Positions 7,660-16,599 of a DNA stretch of 64,000 nt are shown piece after piece; position 1 is the stretch's first letter, and every line of letters begins with the position of its first letter. The DNA is from JBOCEF01 sp050586345 (GTDB lineage: Bacteria; Pseudomonadota; Alphaproteobacteria; Rhodobacterales; Rhodobacteraceae): NCBI RefSeq assembly GCF_050586345.1, contig NZ_JBOCEF010000022.1, positions 1 through 64,000 on the forward strand. Reading direction: 5' to 3'. Position numbers and translations under genes: made by a program. The notes under the pieces are model-generated. The model saw nothing but the letters and a program-made list of their open reading frames with translations. It made no database searches and was not told where the DNA came from.

Positions 7660-8935
7660 TCAGCCGTCGCCCGCAAGGGCGGCGAGGATGCGGCGGGCGG
7701 CGTCGGCGCCGACGCTCCCCTCCGCGATCATCGCGCGGGCGACGCGGTCCACGTCGGCGCCGCGCGCGCCCGCCTCGAGCGCCACGTTGGCGGCGTGCCG
7801 GGCCATGCGGCCCTTCTGGATGCCCTCGGTGCACGGCACCCGCAGGGCGGCGAGGTTCTGCGCAAGGCCCACGGCGGCGATCAGGCGGCCCGAGCCCGTC
7901 GGCCGTCGTCTCTCCGGTCATGCGCAGCAGCGCGGCGGCGGTGGGGTGGGCGCGGGTGGCGCCGCCGACCGTGCCGACCGCCATCGGCAGCTCGATGGCG
8001 CCGCAGAGGTTCCCCTCGGCGTCGATCTCCCACCGGGTCAGGCTGTCGCAGCGCCCGGTGCGGGCGGCCCAGGCATGGGCGCCGGCCTCGACCGCGCGGG
8101 TGTCGGCGCCGGTGGCGAGGACGACGGCCGAGATGCCGTTCATGATCCCCTTGTTGTCGGTGGCGGCGCGCCAGGGATCGGCGGCGGCGAAATGGGCGGC
8201 GCGGAGCATCGCGTCGCGCGCGGCCGCGCCGCCGATGTCTTCCGGCCGCCAGCTGGCGCGGGCCCGGGCGAGGCGGCGGTCGGCGAAGTTCGACAGGATG
8301 CGCAGCGCCGCGCGCCCGCCGGTCCAGCGTTCGACATGGGGCGCGACCGCCTCGGCCATGGTGTTGACGGCGTTGGCGCCCATGGCGTCGCGCATGTCGA
8401 TCAGCAGGTGCAGGGCCGGCATCGGGCCGGAGGCTGTGTCGACGACCCGGGCCTCGAGGCCCCGGAACCCGCCGCCGAAACGGACCAGCGTCTCGTCGCA
8501 GGCGTTGCAGAGCGCGCCGATCTCGGCCTCGCGCGCCAGCGCCGCGTGGCGGGCGCGCTCGGGGTCGGGCAGGTCATGGATCACCACCTGGGCGATCATC
8601 ACCGCGCCGGAGGAGGAGGTGAAGAAGCCCCCGGCGGCGCGGCAGCGGCGGGCGGCGTCGGTGACGAAGCCGACGATCGAGGTCTCTTCCGTCGCCATGG
8701 GGACCATCTTCCCGGCCCCGTCGACGATCATGTCGGTGGCGATGCCGACCGGGATCGAGAGGGTCGTGGCCTGCTGCTCGATCATCCGCTCGGCGATGTC
8801 GGGATCGAGGCCGGGCGCGGCGAGCAGGGCGTGATCTTCGGCGTCCAGCCCGGCGAAGCGGATCGCGGCGTCCAGCCGCTCGCGCGGCGTCATGGTTTCG
8901 AACCCGTCCTGCGCGGGCGCGCCGTGCAGCGTCAT
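7660..8935 (-). pseudogene. mvaA: Class II (degradative-type) HMG-CoA reductase, frameshifted
   Basis: From 8935 the frame reads a class II hydroxymethylglutaryl-CoA reductase: acidic EET motif at 83-85, MRDAMGANAVNTMAEAVAP, TDNKGIMNGI with the catalytic Lys and ATGADTRAVEAGAHA with the active-site Asp. At 7889-7891 a run of three C's (GGG on the coding strand) appears to hold one extra base. The frame then goes out, while the correct continuation (RLIAAVGLAQNLAALRVP, then the catalytic His in MARHAANVAL) follows in another frame and stops at 7660. With the shift repaired the protein would be about 424 residues, the normal length for the Pseudomonas mevalonii-type enzyme. Unrepaired, it loses the catalytic histidine. 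The family uses NAD(H) in mevalonate catabolism, or makes mevalonate. The start could also be the internal Met at about residue 15. Confidence 0.87.
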
Positions 8936-9183
8936 GGCATCGTCCCTGGAGCGTCGCGGTCCCGCCGCCGCCGCCGCCGGGGGCGGGGCGACGGGGTTGG
9001 CCGCGATGCGAACGGGGCCCAGGCTACCGGGAACGGGAACAATGAAAAGGTACGGTTCGGGGAATTGTCTCCGTCACTGCACCCATCGCATGGGGGGATC
9101 GGCATGGACCGGGCGCGGCGGGGGCCGTTCAGGGCAGGGAAGCGCGCCGGGCGGGCGGCGCCGCGTCCGCCCGGCGCCGGGGA

Positions 9184-10398
9184 TCATTCCGCCGCCGCCC
9201 GGCCCATGGCCCAGCGGGGAAACGGGTCGGGCAGGTCCAGCCCGTCGCCGGGACCCGCGACCTCAGCCCGGGTGGCGAGGGCGGCGTCGAGCTTCGCCTC
9301 GATCCCCGCGCGGTCCATGCCGGCGCCGATGAAGACCAGCTCCTGCCGCCGGTCGCCCCAGGGCTCGGCCCAGTGTTTCGCAAGGTAGGCGCGGGCGGCG
9401 TCGTGGTCCGGGCGGCGGTCTTCGGGGACCGAGGCCCACCAGGTCCCGAGCGGGGTCACCGAGGACAGCGCCCCGGCGAGCGAGAACTCGGCCACGCATT
9501 CGGGCCGGGTGGCGATCCAGAAATGCCCCTTGGCGCGGATCACCCCGGGCAGATCGCCGTCGAGCACCGCGAGGATCCGCTCCGGCGCGAAGGGCCGCCG
9601 GGCCCGGTAGACGAAGGAGGAGACGCCGTATTCCTCGGTCTCGGGCGCGTGGTCGGCGAAGCCGTAAAGCTCCTTCGCCCATTGGGGATGGGTATGGGCG
9701 CGCTCGAAGCTGAACAGGCCGGTGGAGAGGATCCGCTCCGCGGGGACGTCGGCGAAATCCGTCTCGATGATCTCGGCGTCCGCGTTGAGGGCGCGGATGA
9801 TCTTGCGCGCGGCGTCGGTCTTCTCGGGCCCCGCGGCGGAGACCTTGTTGAGGATCACCACGTCCGCAAACTCGATCTGGTCGGTGAGCAGGTGGACCAG
9901 GGTGCGGTCATCCGCGTCGCCATTGGTCTCGCCCCGGTCCGAGAGGAAATCGTGGCTGGCGTAATCCGCGAGCAGGTTCGCCGCGTCGACCACGGTGACC
10001 ATGGTGTCGAGGCGGGCGACGTCCGACAGGCTGGTCCCGTCCTCGTCCCGGAACTCGAAGGTCGCGGCGACGGGGAGGGGTTCGGCGATGCCGGTGCTTT
10101 CGATCAGCAGGTGGTCGAAGCGGTTCTCGGCGGCGAGGCGGCGGACCTCCTCCAGCAGGTCGTCCCGCAGGGTGCAGCAGATGCAGCCGTTGGACATCTC
10201 GACCAGGGTCTCGTCGGTGCGGCTGAGCTCGGTCCCCTCGCGCACCAGGTCGGCGTCGATGTTCACCTCGGACATGTCGTTGACGATCACCGCGACGCGG
10301 CGCCCGCCGCGGTCGTTGAGCACGCGGTTCATCAGGGTGGTCTTCCCGGCGCCGAGAAAGCCGGAGAGGACGGTGACGGGAAGGCGGGGGTCGGTCAT
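9184..10398 (-). CDS. COG0523/CobW-family GTPase, probable zinc metallochaperone
   Basis: This 404-residue G3E GTPase has the P-loop GFLGAGKTT (13-21), the metal-binding NGCICC (70-75) with its CxCC core, an ESTGIAEP switch region and NKV. The C-terminal CobW domain ends with the length typical of the YciC/ZigA-like group. These proteins hand metal to client enzymes under zinc starvation. The ATG at 10396-10398 follows GGAG; an upstream in-frame Met would add a repetitive Pro/Leu/Arg leader and is unlikely. A Zur-like dyad sits 71 bp upstream and a ZrgA/ABC operon lies behind, which together point to zinc rather than cobalt. Confidence 0.88.
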   Translation of the reverse strand: MTDPRLPVTVLSGFLGAGKTTLMNRVLNDRGGRRVAVIVNDMSEVNIDADLVREGTELSRTDETLVEMSNGCICCTLRDDLLEEVRRLAAENRFDHLLIESTGIAEPLPVAATFEFRDEDGTSLSDVARLDTMVTVVDAANLLADYASHDFLSDRGETNGDADDRTLVHLLTDQIEFADVVILNKVSAAGPEKTDAARKIIRALNADAEIIETDFADVPAERILSTGLFSFERAHTHPQWAKELYGFADHAPETEEYGVSSFVYRARRPFAPERILAVLDGDLPGVIRAKGHFWIATRPECVAEFSLAGALSSVTPLGTWWASVPEDRRPDHDAARAYLAKHWAEPWGDRRQELVFIGAGMDRAGIEAKLDAALATRAEVAGPGDGLDLPDPFPRWAMGRAAAE

Positions 10399-10468
10399 GG
10401 GGACTCCGTTGACGGGGGGCCGGAGGAGGGGGGGCCGGAGGACGGGGGGTCGGATGGCCGGCGCCATA

Positions 10469-10488
10469 TGTTACGTTATTATGTAACA
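10469..10488. promoter_or_regulatory. Zur-box-like dyad upstream of the COG0523 GTPase
   Basis: TGTTAC (10469-10474) and GTAACA (10483-10488) form a perfect dyad around GTTATTAT. It is an isolated A/T-rich island in very GC-rich DNA, 71 bp upstream of the GTPase start. The form resembles alphaproteobacterial Zur boxes (ATGTTAT...ATAACAT type). A related site lies at 14261-14275 in front of the zrgA-like gene. Confidence 0.75.
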
Positions 10489-10545
10489 CAAGCGGCGTGC
10501 AGGCGGCCCGCAGCAGGTCCGCATCGGCCGCGCGCCGCCCCGCGC

Positions 10546-11061
10546 TCAGCGGCCGTAAGGGACGATCCGGTCGGCCGAGAGGGCGTAGCCGATCTCGGCC
10601 AGCGCGGTGGACTGGGCGGCGGCGCCGAACATGCCGGTGACGATCACCGGGTCGAACTGGCCCTGGACCTCGTAGGGCTCGGCGGTGGTGACCAACACCA
10701 GCTGGCTGGCCGGGGGCGGGGGGACATGCACGCAGGCGCCGACGAAGGGCGCGAGAATGAAGGCCGTGGTCCCGGTCCCGTCATAGTCGAGCGGCACGAC
10801 ATAGCCGGGGAGCGAGACGGTGCGCCCGTCCCAGTCGCGGCGCAGTGGGGCCTCTTCGGCGCCGGGCACGGCGGCGGCGGCGTCATGGGACACGGCGCCG
10901 GTGGCCGCGACCCCGCCCGCGGGCAGCAGGTCGGACCATTCGAGGGCGACGACCTCCTTGGCCGCGGCGGGCGCGGCGGGCGCGGCGGCGCAGAGCAGCG
11001 CGGCGCAGAGGGCCGCCGGCGCCGCGCGGGCGCGGGGGCGGGCGCGGGCCGCGCGCCTCAT
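10546..11061 (-). CDS. DUF3299-family exported protein (second copy)
   Basis: This 171-residue protein has an Arg-rich N-terminus and a hydrophobic stretch with an Ala-rich cleavage region near residue 33, so it is probably secreted. It then carries the DUF3299 core: SLPGYVVPLDYDG, VGACVHVPPPP and a YALSADRI end. Its start codon overlaps the stop of the preceding DUF3299 gene (ATGA at 11058-11061), so it is translationally coupled. The two neighbours are diverged paralogues with the same PGYxVPL and GACxHVPPPP motifs. This is the last gene of the Zur-type operon. Proteins of this family often accompany MacB-like permeases in zinc-responsive clusters; the molecular role is unknown. Confidence 0.82.
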   Translation of the reverse strand: MRRAARARPRARAAPAALCAALLCAAAPAAPAAAKEVVALEWSDLLPAGGVAATGAVSHDAAAAVPGAEEAPLRRDWDGRTVSLPGYVVPLDYDGTGTTAFILAPFVGACVHVPPPPASQLVLVTTAEPYEVQGQFDPVIVTGMFGAAAQSTALAEIGYALSADRIVPYGR

Positions 11062-11549
11062 TCCTCGGTATACCGCTCGATGCCGGTGGCCTCGAGAGCG
11101 TAGCCCACCTCGGCCAGGTCGGTCGACAGCGACTGGATCCTGAGCGTGCCGGTCACCCAGACCGGATCCCAGAGGTCGTTCCGCCACGGCTCGGGGGTCG
11201 AGACGAAGACGATCTGGTTCGGGGGCGGCGGCGGCACGTGGATGCAGGCGCCCACGTAAGGGACCAGCAGGAAGCTCGTCACCCCCTCCGCATCCCCGGC
11301 GAGCGGGACGATGTAGCCGGGCATGCGGATCAGCGCGCCGTCGAGCGCCACGTTGTAGCGCACGGCGTTCTCGTCATATTCCGGCTTCCAGGTGTCGGCG
11401 CCGGCGTTGATCTCGCCCATGCCGATGATCTCGGCCGGGGCGACGCCCTCGGGGACCAGGTCCTCGAACCAGGTCTCCCGCGGCTCGGCCGCGAGGGCGG
11501 GCAGCGCCAGCAGGGCGAACGCCGCGGCGGCGAGGGGGCGTGCGATCAT
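11058..11549 (-). CDS. DUF3299-family exported protein (first copy)
   Basis: This 163-residue protein has a clear signal peptide (residues 1-20, ending ALPALAAE). The DUF3299 core follows, including RMPGYIVPLAGD, VGACIHVPPPPPNQ and a C-terminal VGYALEATGIERY. The Cys/His pair in GACIH is shared with the neighbouring paralogue and is a candidate metal or redox site. The start overlaps the stop of the ABC permease gene (ATGA at 11546-11549), and its own stop overlaps the start of the second copy. It probably works in the periplasm with the ZrgA-like protein and the ABC complex. Confidence 0.85.
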   Translation of the reverse strand: MIARPLAAAAFALLALPALAAEPRETWFEDLVPEGVAPAEIIGMGEINAGADTWKPEYDENAVRYNVALDGALIRMPGYIVPLAGDAEGVTSFLLVPYVGACIHVPPPPPNQIVFVSTPEPWRNDLWDPVWVTGTLRIQSLSTDLAEVGYALEATGIERYTEE

Positions 11550-12796
11550 GTCTTCACCATCATCCCGTCGGAGAGCGAGAGTTTATAGGCGCGCAGGGCG
11601 GGAACAAGGCTTGCGATCCCCGCGGCGGCGATGACGCCTGCAAGAACGGCCAGCTCGGCCCGACCCGGCGGGTCGAGCGGCAGCCACAGCCCCCAGGCCG
11701 CGTCGATGGCGGGGCGCCCCAGCGCCAGCCCGCCATAGACGAGCGCGAGGCCGAGCGCGGCCCCGAGCGCGGCGCAGAGCATCGCCTCGAGCACCAGCAG
11801 CCCCAGGATCACCCGCGGGCGGGCCCCCATGGCGCGGAAGATCGCCATCTCGCGCCGCCTTGCATCGAGGCCCGAGAGGATCATCGCGATCATCCCCAGC
11901 AGCGCGGTGACCACCACCATCCCCGACACTGCGATCAGCGCGGTTCCGGCCACGCCGACGATTGCCCAGAGCTCCTGCAACGCGAGCCCGGGCAGGATGG
12001 CGAGGAGCGGCTCCTCGCCGTACTCGTTCACCCAGCGCTGGAGGCTGAAGATCTTCAGCCGCGATTTCACGCCCACCAGCGCGGCGGTGATCGCCTCGGG
12101 GGTCAGGTCCATGGCGCGGATCCGGTCGGCGGGCGTGCCGGGGCCGGGGGCGCGGGCGCCCGAGCCCCAGTCGACATGGATCGCGCTGATCGCCTCGAGG
12201 CTGACGATGACGGTGCGGTCCACCGGGGTGCCGGTCTTCTCCAGCACCCCCGCGACGCGGAAGGGCTGGTCGTCATGCTTCAGGAAGCTGGCGAGGCCGT
12301 GCGCCACCACGATGGGATCGCCGGGCGCGTAGCCGAGGCTCGTCGCCACGTCCGCGCCGATCACCGCGTCATAGAGATCGGCCATGGGGGCGCCCCGGGC
12401 GACCCGCAGGAAGCGGCCGCCGCGGTACTTGTAGCGGGTGAAGAATTCTTCGGTCGTGCCCATCACCCGGAAGCCGCGATGGCTGTCGCCCAGCGACATC
12501 GGCACGATCCAGTCGACCTCGGGGCGGGCGGCGATGTCCTGGTAACTCTCCCAGGTCACGTTGTTGGTGGCGGCGCCGATGCGGAACACCGAGTAGAGCA
12601 GCAGCTGCACCGAGCCCGAGCGGGCGCCGACGATCAGGTCGGTGTCCGAGATGGTGTCGGCGAAGCTGGCCCGCGCGCCGGTGCGCACCTTCTCGACCCC
12701 GAGGAACAGCCCGACCGAGAGCGCGATGGAGAGCACCGTCAGCGCGACGGTGAGGCGCCGTGCGAGCAGCGAGCGCCAGGCGAGACGCAGGATCAT
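11546..12796 (-). CDS. FtsX/MacB-like ABC transporter permease of the Zur-type operon
   Basis: This 416-residue membrane protein has one N-terminal transmembrane helix (about 15-35, VALTVLSIALSVGLFLGVEK). A large periplasmic domain (about 40-270) and three C-terminal helices follow, with the FtsX-type sequence ARRREMAIFRAMGARPR before the third. This is the MacB/LolC type-VII topology, which moves substrates or transmits force in the periplasm rather than pumping small ions across the membrane. It overlaps the ATPase gene upstream (ATGA at 12793-12796) and the DUF3299 gene downstream. The set ZrgA, ATPase, permease and DUF3299 matches the zinc-uptake cluster described in Vibrio/Shewanella-type bacteria. 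Confidence 0.88.
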   Translation of the reverse strand: MILRLAWRSLLARRLTVALTVLSIALSVGLFLGVEKVRTGARASFADTISDTDLIVGARSGSVQLLLYSVFRIGAATNNVTWESYQDIAARPEVDWIVPMSLGDSHRGFRVMGTTEEFFTRYKYRGGRFLRVARGAPMADLYDAVIGADVATSLGYAPGDPIVVAHGLASFLKHDDQPFRVAGVLEKTGTPVDRTVIVSLEAISAIHVDWGSGARAPGPGTPADRIRAMDLTPEAITAALVGVKSRLKIFSLQRWVNEYGEEPLLAILPGLALQELWAIVGVAGTALIAVSGMVVVTALLGMIAMILSGLDARRREMAIFRAMGARPRVILGLLVLEAMLCAALGAALGLALVYGGLALGRPAIDAAWGLWLPLDPPGRAELAVLAGVIAAAGIASLVPALRAYKLSLSDGMMVKT

Positions 12797-13497
12797 GCCG
12801 CGCTCCTTTCCGCGGTCGCGATGTCCGCGAGGTTCACCGCCCGGTCGAAGCGCGGGGCGATGCGGGCGTCATGGCTGACCATCAGCAGGGTGGATCCGGC
12901 GGCCCGGCACTGGTCGAAGAGAAGGTCGAGGAACGCGCCCTGGGCCGAGGCGTCGAGGGCGCTGGTCGGCTCGTCCGCCACGATCAGCGGCGGCGCGCCG
13001 ATCAGCGCGCGGGCGGCGGCGACGCGCTGTTGCTGGCCGGTGGAGAGGCGCCCGGCCGGGGTCGCGCCGATGCCTTTCGGCAGGCCGAGCGCGGCGCAGA
13101 GGCGCGCGGCCTCGGCCGGGGCGTCCGGGGTGCGGCGGCGCCGTTCGGGCGCGAATTGCAGCGCGAGCAGGATGTTGTCCTCGACCGAGGCCCAGGGCAG
13201 CAGGTTGAACTGCTGGAAGATCACCCCGATCCGCTCGCCCCGCAGCCGGTCGCGGCGGGCGGCGGAGAGGGCGGAGAGGATCTCGCCGTCGAGCTCGACC
13301 TCGCCCCGCTGCGGCTGGACGATGCCGCAGATCAGCGAGAGGAGGGTGGACTTGCCCGAGCCGCTGTCGCCGAGCAGCAGGGCGCTTTCGCCCCGGGTCA
13401 TGGCGAAAGCGGGGACCGAGAGCGCGAAGCCCGCGCCCCCGGCCCCGGTTCCCGGCCAGCGGAACGCGACGTCGCGCAGTGCAAGCGGCGTGGTCAT
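12793..13497 (-). CDS. ABC transporter ATP-binding protein of the Zur-type operon
   Basis: This 234-residue ATPase has Walker A GDSGSGKST (43-51), Q-loop FQQFN (about 94-98), signature LSTGQQQR (151-158, with Thr in place of the usual second Gly/Ser) and Walker B LIVADEPTS (171-179), followed by the H-loop MVSHD. It belongs to the MacB/LolD group. It pairs with the FtsX-like permease whose start overlaps its stop. The gene lies 5 bp after the ZrgA-like gene. All catalytic motifs are intact. Confidence 0.92.
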   Translation of the reverse strand: MTTPLALRDVAFRWPGTGAGGAGFALSVPAFAMTRGESALLLGDSGSGKSTLLSLICGIVQPQRGEVELDGEILSALSAARRDRLRGERIGVIFQQFNLLPWASVEDNILLALQFAPERRRRTPDAPAEAARLCAALGLPKGIGATPAGRLSTGQQQRVAAARALIGAPPLIVADEPTSALDASAQGAFLDLLFDQCRAAGSTLLMVSHDARIAPRFDRAVNLADIATAERSAA

Positions 13498-13502
13498 GGG
13501 CG

Positions 13503-14180
<678 letters not shown>

Positions 14181-14260
14181 CGGCAAGCTCCGGGCAGGGG
14201 GCGATCGGGCGCGGGGGATGGCCGCGCCGCGGAAGGATCGCGGGCGGCGGCGGCGTGATA

Positions 14261-14275
14261 TGTTATCTCATAACA
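14261..14275. promoter_or_regulatory. Zur-box-like dyad upstream of the zrgA-like operon
   Basis: TGTTAT (14261-14266) and ATAACA (14270-14275) form a perfect inverted repeat with a 3-base centre. It is A/T-rich in a GC-rich context and is placed 81 bp upstream of the zrgA-like start. This is very close to the classical Zur box. Together with the site at 10469-10488 it defines two Zur-controlled units with the same orientation. Confidence 0.8.
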
Positions 14276-14279
14276 CTTC

Positions 14280-14405
14280 GCGGCTGGCCAGCGACGAAAT
14301 CATGACCCGGCGGCGGCGCGGGACGCGGTCGGGCGGGAGATCTGGCGCGAGCGGCATGATTACACGGCCGAGAAGGGGTTCAGGTCGTTCCGCAACCTGT
14401 TGTGA
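14280..14405 (+). pseudogene. Possible orphan C-terminal coding fragment
   Basis: In this otherwise non-coding 375-bp gap the + strand reads an uninterrupted frame of 41 codons ending REIWRERHDYTAEKGF then SFRNLL and a TGA at 14403-14405. It has no start codon or ribosome site. The residue mix (Trp, His, Tyr, aromatic-basic pattern) looks more protein-like than the usual GC-rich translation of this genome. It may be the tail of a lost gene. I do not recognise the family, and chance remains possible. Confidence 0.3.
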
Positions 14406-14490
14406 GGGGGGGCGGGGCGGCGGCCGGTCGCGTCCCCCGGCGGCCGCCCGGGCCGCGGCGCAGCAGGGGCCTCGCGGTCGCGGCCCGGGC

Positions 14491-14535
14491 CGGGTCGTGT
14501 CGGGCCAGGTCGTGCCGGGCCGGGTCGTGTCGGGC
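14491..14535. repeat. Three tandem copies of a 15-bp unit
   Basis: CGGGTCGTGTCGGGC (14491-14505), CAGGTCGTGCCGGGC (14506-14520) and CGGGTCGTGTCGGGC (14521-14535) lie in tandem, with only two differences in the middle copy. They are in the intergenic region just after the 3' end of the deacetylase gene. Nothing suggests a protein-binding role; slippage expansion is the simplest reading. Confidence 0.85.
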
Positions 14536-14555
14536 CGGCGAAACCGCCGCCCCGG

Positions 14556-15434
14556 TCACACCCGCCCGAGACCCGCGAAATGCTCCGCGATCTCTCCGGC
14601 CGTGGTGATCCAGACCTCCTCGCGCCGCTGCGCGATATGGGTCAGCGCGCGGCGCAGGTGGCGCAGGCGATAGGGCTGGCCGACGATGTAGGGATGCAGC
14701 GCCACGCCCATCACGAGGGGCTGGCCGCGGCTCTGCTCGAGCATCTCGTCGAAATTATCGACGATCATGTCGGCGAACTGCGCCGCGCCGTCCTTGCGGG
14801 CGACGATGGCGGGGATGTCGTTGACCTCCTGCGGGCAGGGCGCCGACAGCAGCGGCCCCGAGGCGGTGCGCATCCAGACCGGCTGGTCGTCCATGCACCA
14901 GTTCAGGGTGTAGGCGTAGCCCGCCCCGGCCAGAAGGTCGGGGGTCGCGGCGCTCTCGGCGATCCAGGGGCTGAGCCAGCCGCGCGGCGGGGCGCCCTCG
15001 GCCTTCGCGATCGCCGCGGTCGCCTCGGCGATCATCGCGGCCTCGGCGGCCGGGTCCATCTCGCTCTGCCGCTCGCTGTTGGTGCGCCCGTGGCCCGCGA
15101 TCTCGTCGCCGCGGGCGCGGTGGGCGTCCATCAGCTGCGGCGCGTGGTCGTAGAGGGCGGAGTTCACCAGCACCGTCGCGGGCAGGTCCAGCGCGTCGAG
15201 CAGCTCGAGCATCCGCCAGGCGCCGACGCGGTTGCCATACTCGCGCCAGGCGTGGTTGAGGATGTCGGGCTGCGGCCCGCCGGGGGCGAGCTCGGCCCCC
15301 AGCCCTTCCCCGAAGGCGAAGTGTTCGAGATTGACGCCGAGATAGACGGCCAGCCGCTTGCCCCCGGGCCAGGTGAAATCCGGGCGGTCGGTGATGGGGG
15401 AATAGTCGAAGCGGCCATGGCTGGGCAGCGTCAC
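14556..15434 (-). CDS. Polysaccharide deacetylase-family (PuuE/allantoinase-like) hydrolase
   Basis: This 292-residue protein has a NodB/CE4-type fold of the PuuE-like subgroup: LAVYLGVNLEHFAFGEG, then GDEIAGHGRTN with the metal-binding His, the Trp/Pro motif GWLSPW and ALHPYIVGQPYRLRHLRRAL. Enzymes of this subgroup hydrolyse C-N bonds in ureides or related amides and do not act on polysaccharides. The start is GTG at 15432-15434, overlapping the stop of the SnoaL-like gene (GTGA). The next genes upstream on the same strand are a TRAP transporter and an amidase, which supports a role in using an imported amide or ureide. Confidence 0.84.
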   Translation of the reverse strand: MTLPSHGRFDYSPITDRPDFTWPGGKRLAVYLGVNLEHFAFGEGLGAELAPGGPQPDILNHAWREYGNRVGAWRMLELLDALDLPATVLVNSALYDHAPQLMDAHRARGDEIAGHGRTNSERQSEMDPAAEAAMIAEATAAIAKAEGAPPRGWLSPWIAESAATPDLLAGAGYAYTLNWCMDDQPVWMRTASGPLLSAPCPQEVNDIPAIVARKDGAAQFADMIVDNFDEMLEQSRGQPLVMGVALHPYIVGQPYRLRHLRRALTHIAQRREEVWITTAGEIAEHFAGLGRV

Positions 15435-15848
15435 AGCGGCGCCTCGGCGAGGCCGGCGCGGGAGAGCAGGATCTCGGCGCTGTCGTTCCACACGTGGGTG
15501 GCGGCGATCTTGCCGCCGCGCACCACGAAGATGTCGATATAGCGGTTGCCGTCGAAGGGCGTGCCGTCCGGCCATTCGCCGTAGAGATGCCCGGTGTTGT
15601 AGACGTGGACGTCGCCGGTCGCCGCGTCCAGCGCCGCGTCCGTGCGCAGGAAGCGCTTCTTGACCCACTTGTAGCGTTTCGCGTTGAACGCCGCGCTGTC
15701 CGACGGGTCCGCGAAGCGGCGGCCCCCGGTGAAGGTCAGGGTGAAGTCTTCCGAGACGCAGGCCCGCGCGCCCTCCGGGTCCGGGACCATGGAGCGTTCG
15801 AGATAGGCCCTCGACGAGGGCTTTCGCCGCGGCGACGGGGTCGGACAT
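15431..15848 (-). pseudogene. SnoaL-like/NTF2-fold protein, frameshifted near its start
   Basis: The body of this small protein (from about 15807 down to 15431) reads a SnoaL-like alpha+beta barrel: AYLERSMVPDPEGARACV, EDFTLTFTGG, YKWVKKRFLR, GRYIDIFVV-like and THVWNDSAEILL. Its natural N-terminus MSDPVAAAKALVE begins at 15846-15848 in a different frame. Joining them needs removal of one base from the CCC at 15808-15810 (GGG on the coding strand). If the internal ATG at 15788-15790 is used instead, a 119-residue protein results, missing the first helix. The gene is translationally coupled to the deacetylase. Function is unknown; the fold is used by isomerases and as an accessory domain. Confidence 0.75.
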
Positions 15849-15931
15849 GCTGGGGCGCTCCATGCTGCGCCGCGAAGAATAGCGGCGCGCGGAGGGCGCG
15901 GGCAAGGCGGCAGGCGCCGCGGGCGCGGCCT

Positions 15932-16465
15932 TCAGTCCAGCTGCGACGCCTCGGGGCCCCTGGCGGGGGCGCCCCGCTCGGCCCAGCGGGCGGCGAGGTG
16001 GATGAGGATGATGATCATCGCGATCGGCACGATCACCGAGACATAGACCATCGGGATGCCCAGCGTGTCCGCCGTCAGCCCCGCCTGGCGCGAGAGATAG
16101 CCCTTGGCGAAGCCGCCGCGCAGGCCGATGAAGCAGAACCAGATCACCGGCGCGAGGAAGGCGATCACCGCCGCGCTCTGCACCGCCTCGGCCAGCAGGC
16201 CCAGCGGGTGCGGGCGCGCGGGGAACACGCTTTGCATCAGCACCGCGTCGGCGCGGGCCTTGAACGACAGGGTGGCGCCGAGAAGCCCGGTCCAGACCAT
16301 CATGTAGCGGGCCACGTCCTCGGTCCAGACCGGGGGGGCCGAGAAGCCGTAGCGCGCGACGACCTGGATCATCACCACAGCGAACATTCCCGCCACCGCG
16401 CAGATGGCGACGGCGCGGGCGACCTGGTGCAGAGCGTCGCTGAGCGACAGGATCATGCGGCGCAT
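15932..16465 (-). CDS. dctQ: TRAP transporter small permease (DctQ type)
   Basis: This 177-residue protein has four predicted transmembrane helices (about 18-40, 52-70, 92-115, 140-162). It also has the DctQ-type WTEDVARYMMVWTGLLGA segment. The small subunit joins the large permease in importing an organic acid with a sodium gradient. The TRAP genes are arranged DctM, DctP, DctQ in transcription order on the minus strand, with 134 bp between DctP and DctQ. The Met three codons downstream of the chosen start is an alternative. Confidence 0.9.
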   Translation of the reverse strand: MRRMILSLSDALHQVARAVAICAVAGMFAVVMIQVVARYGFSAPPVWTEDVARYMMVWTGLLGATLSFKARADAVLMQSVFPARPHPLGLLAEAVQSAAVIAFLAPVIWFCFIGLRGGFAKGYLSRQAGLTADTLGIPMVYVSVIVPIAMIIILIHLAARWAERGAPARGPEASQLD

Positions 16466-16599
16466 GGAACGGCCTTTCGGTGTTGCGGGCGGGCGGTCTT
16501 GCGGGCGGCGGGCGTGCAGACGGTCTTGCGGGCGGGCGCCGGGGGGCGTCGCGGGGGGCCGGACCGGCGGCGGGGGCCGCCGGTCCGGCAGGCGGGCGC

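Noticed and set aside
14491..14535. Short CRISPR-like array
   Set aside because: The 15-bp units are directly contiguous with no spacers, so this is a minisatellite.
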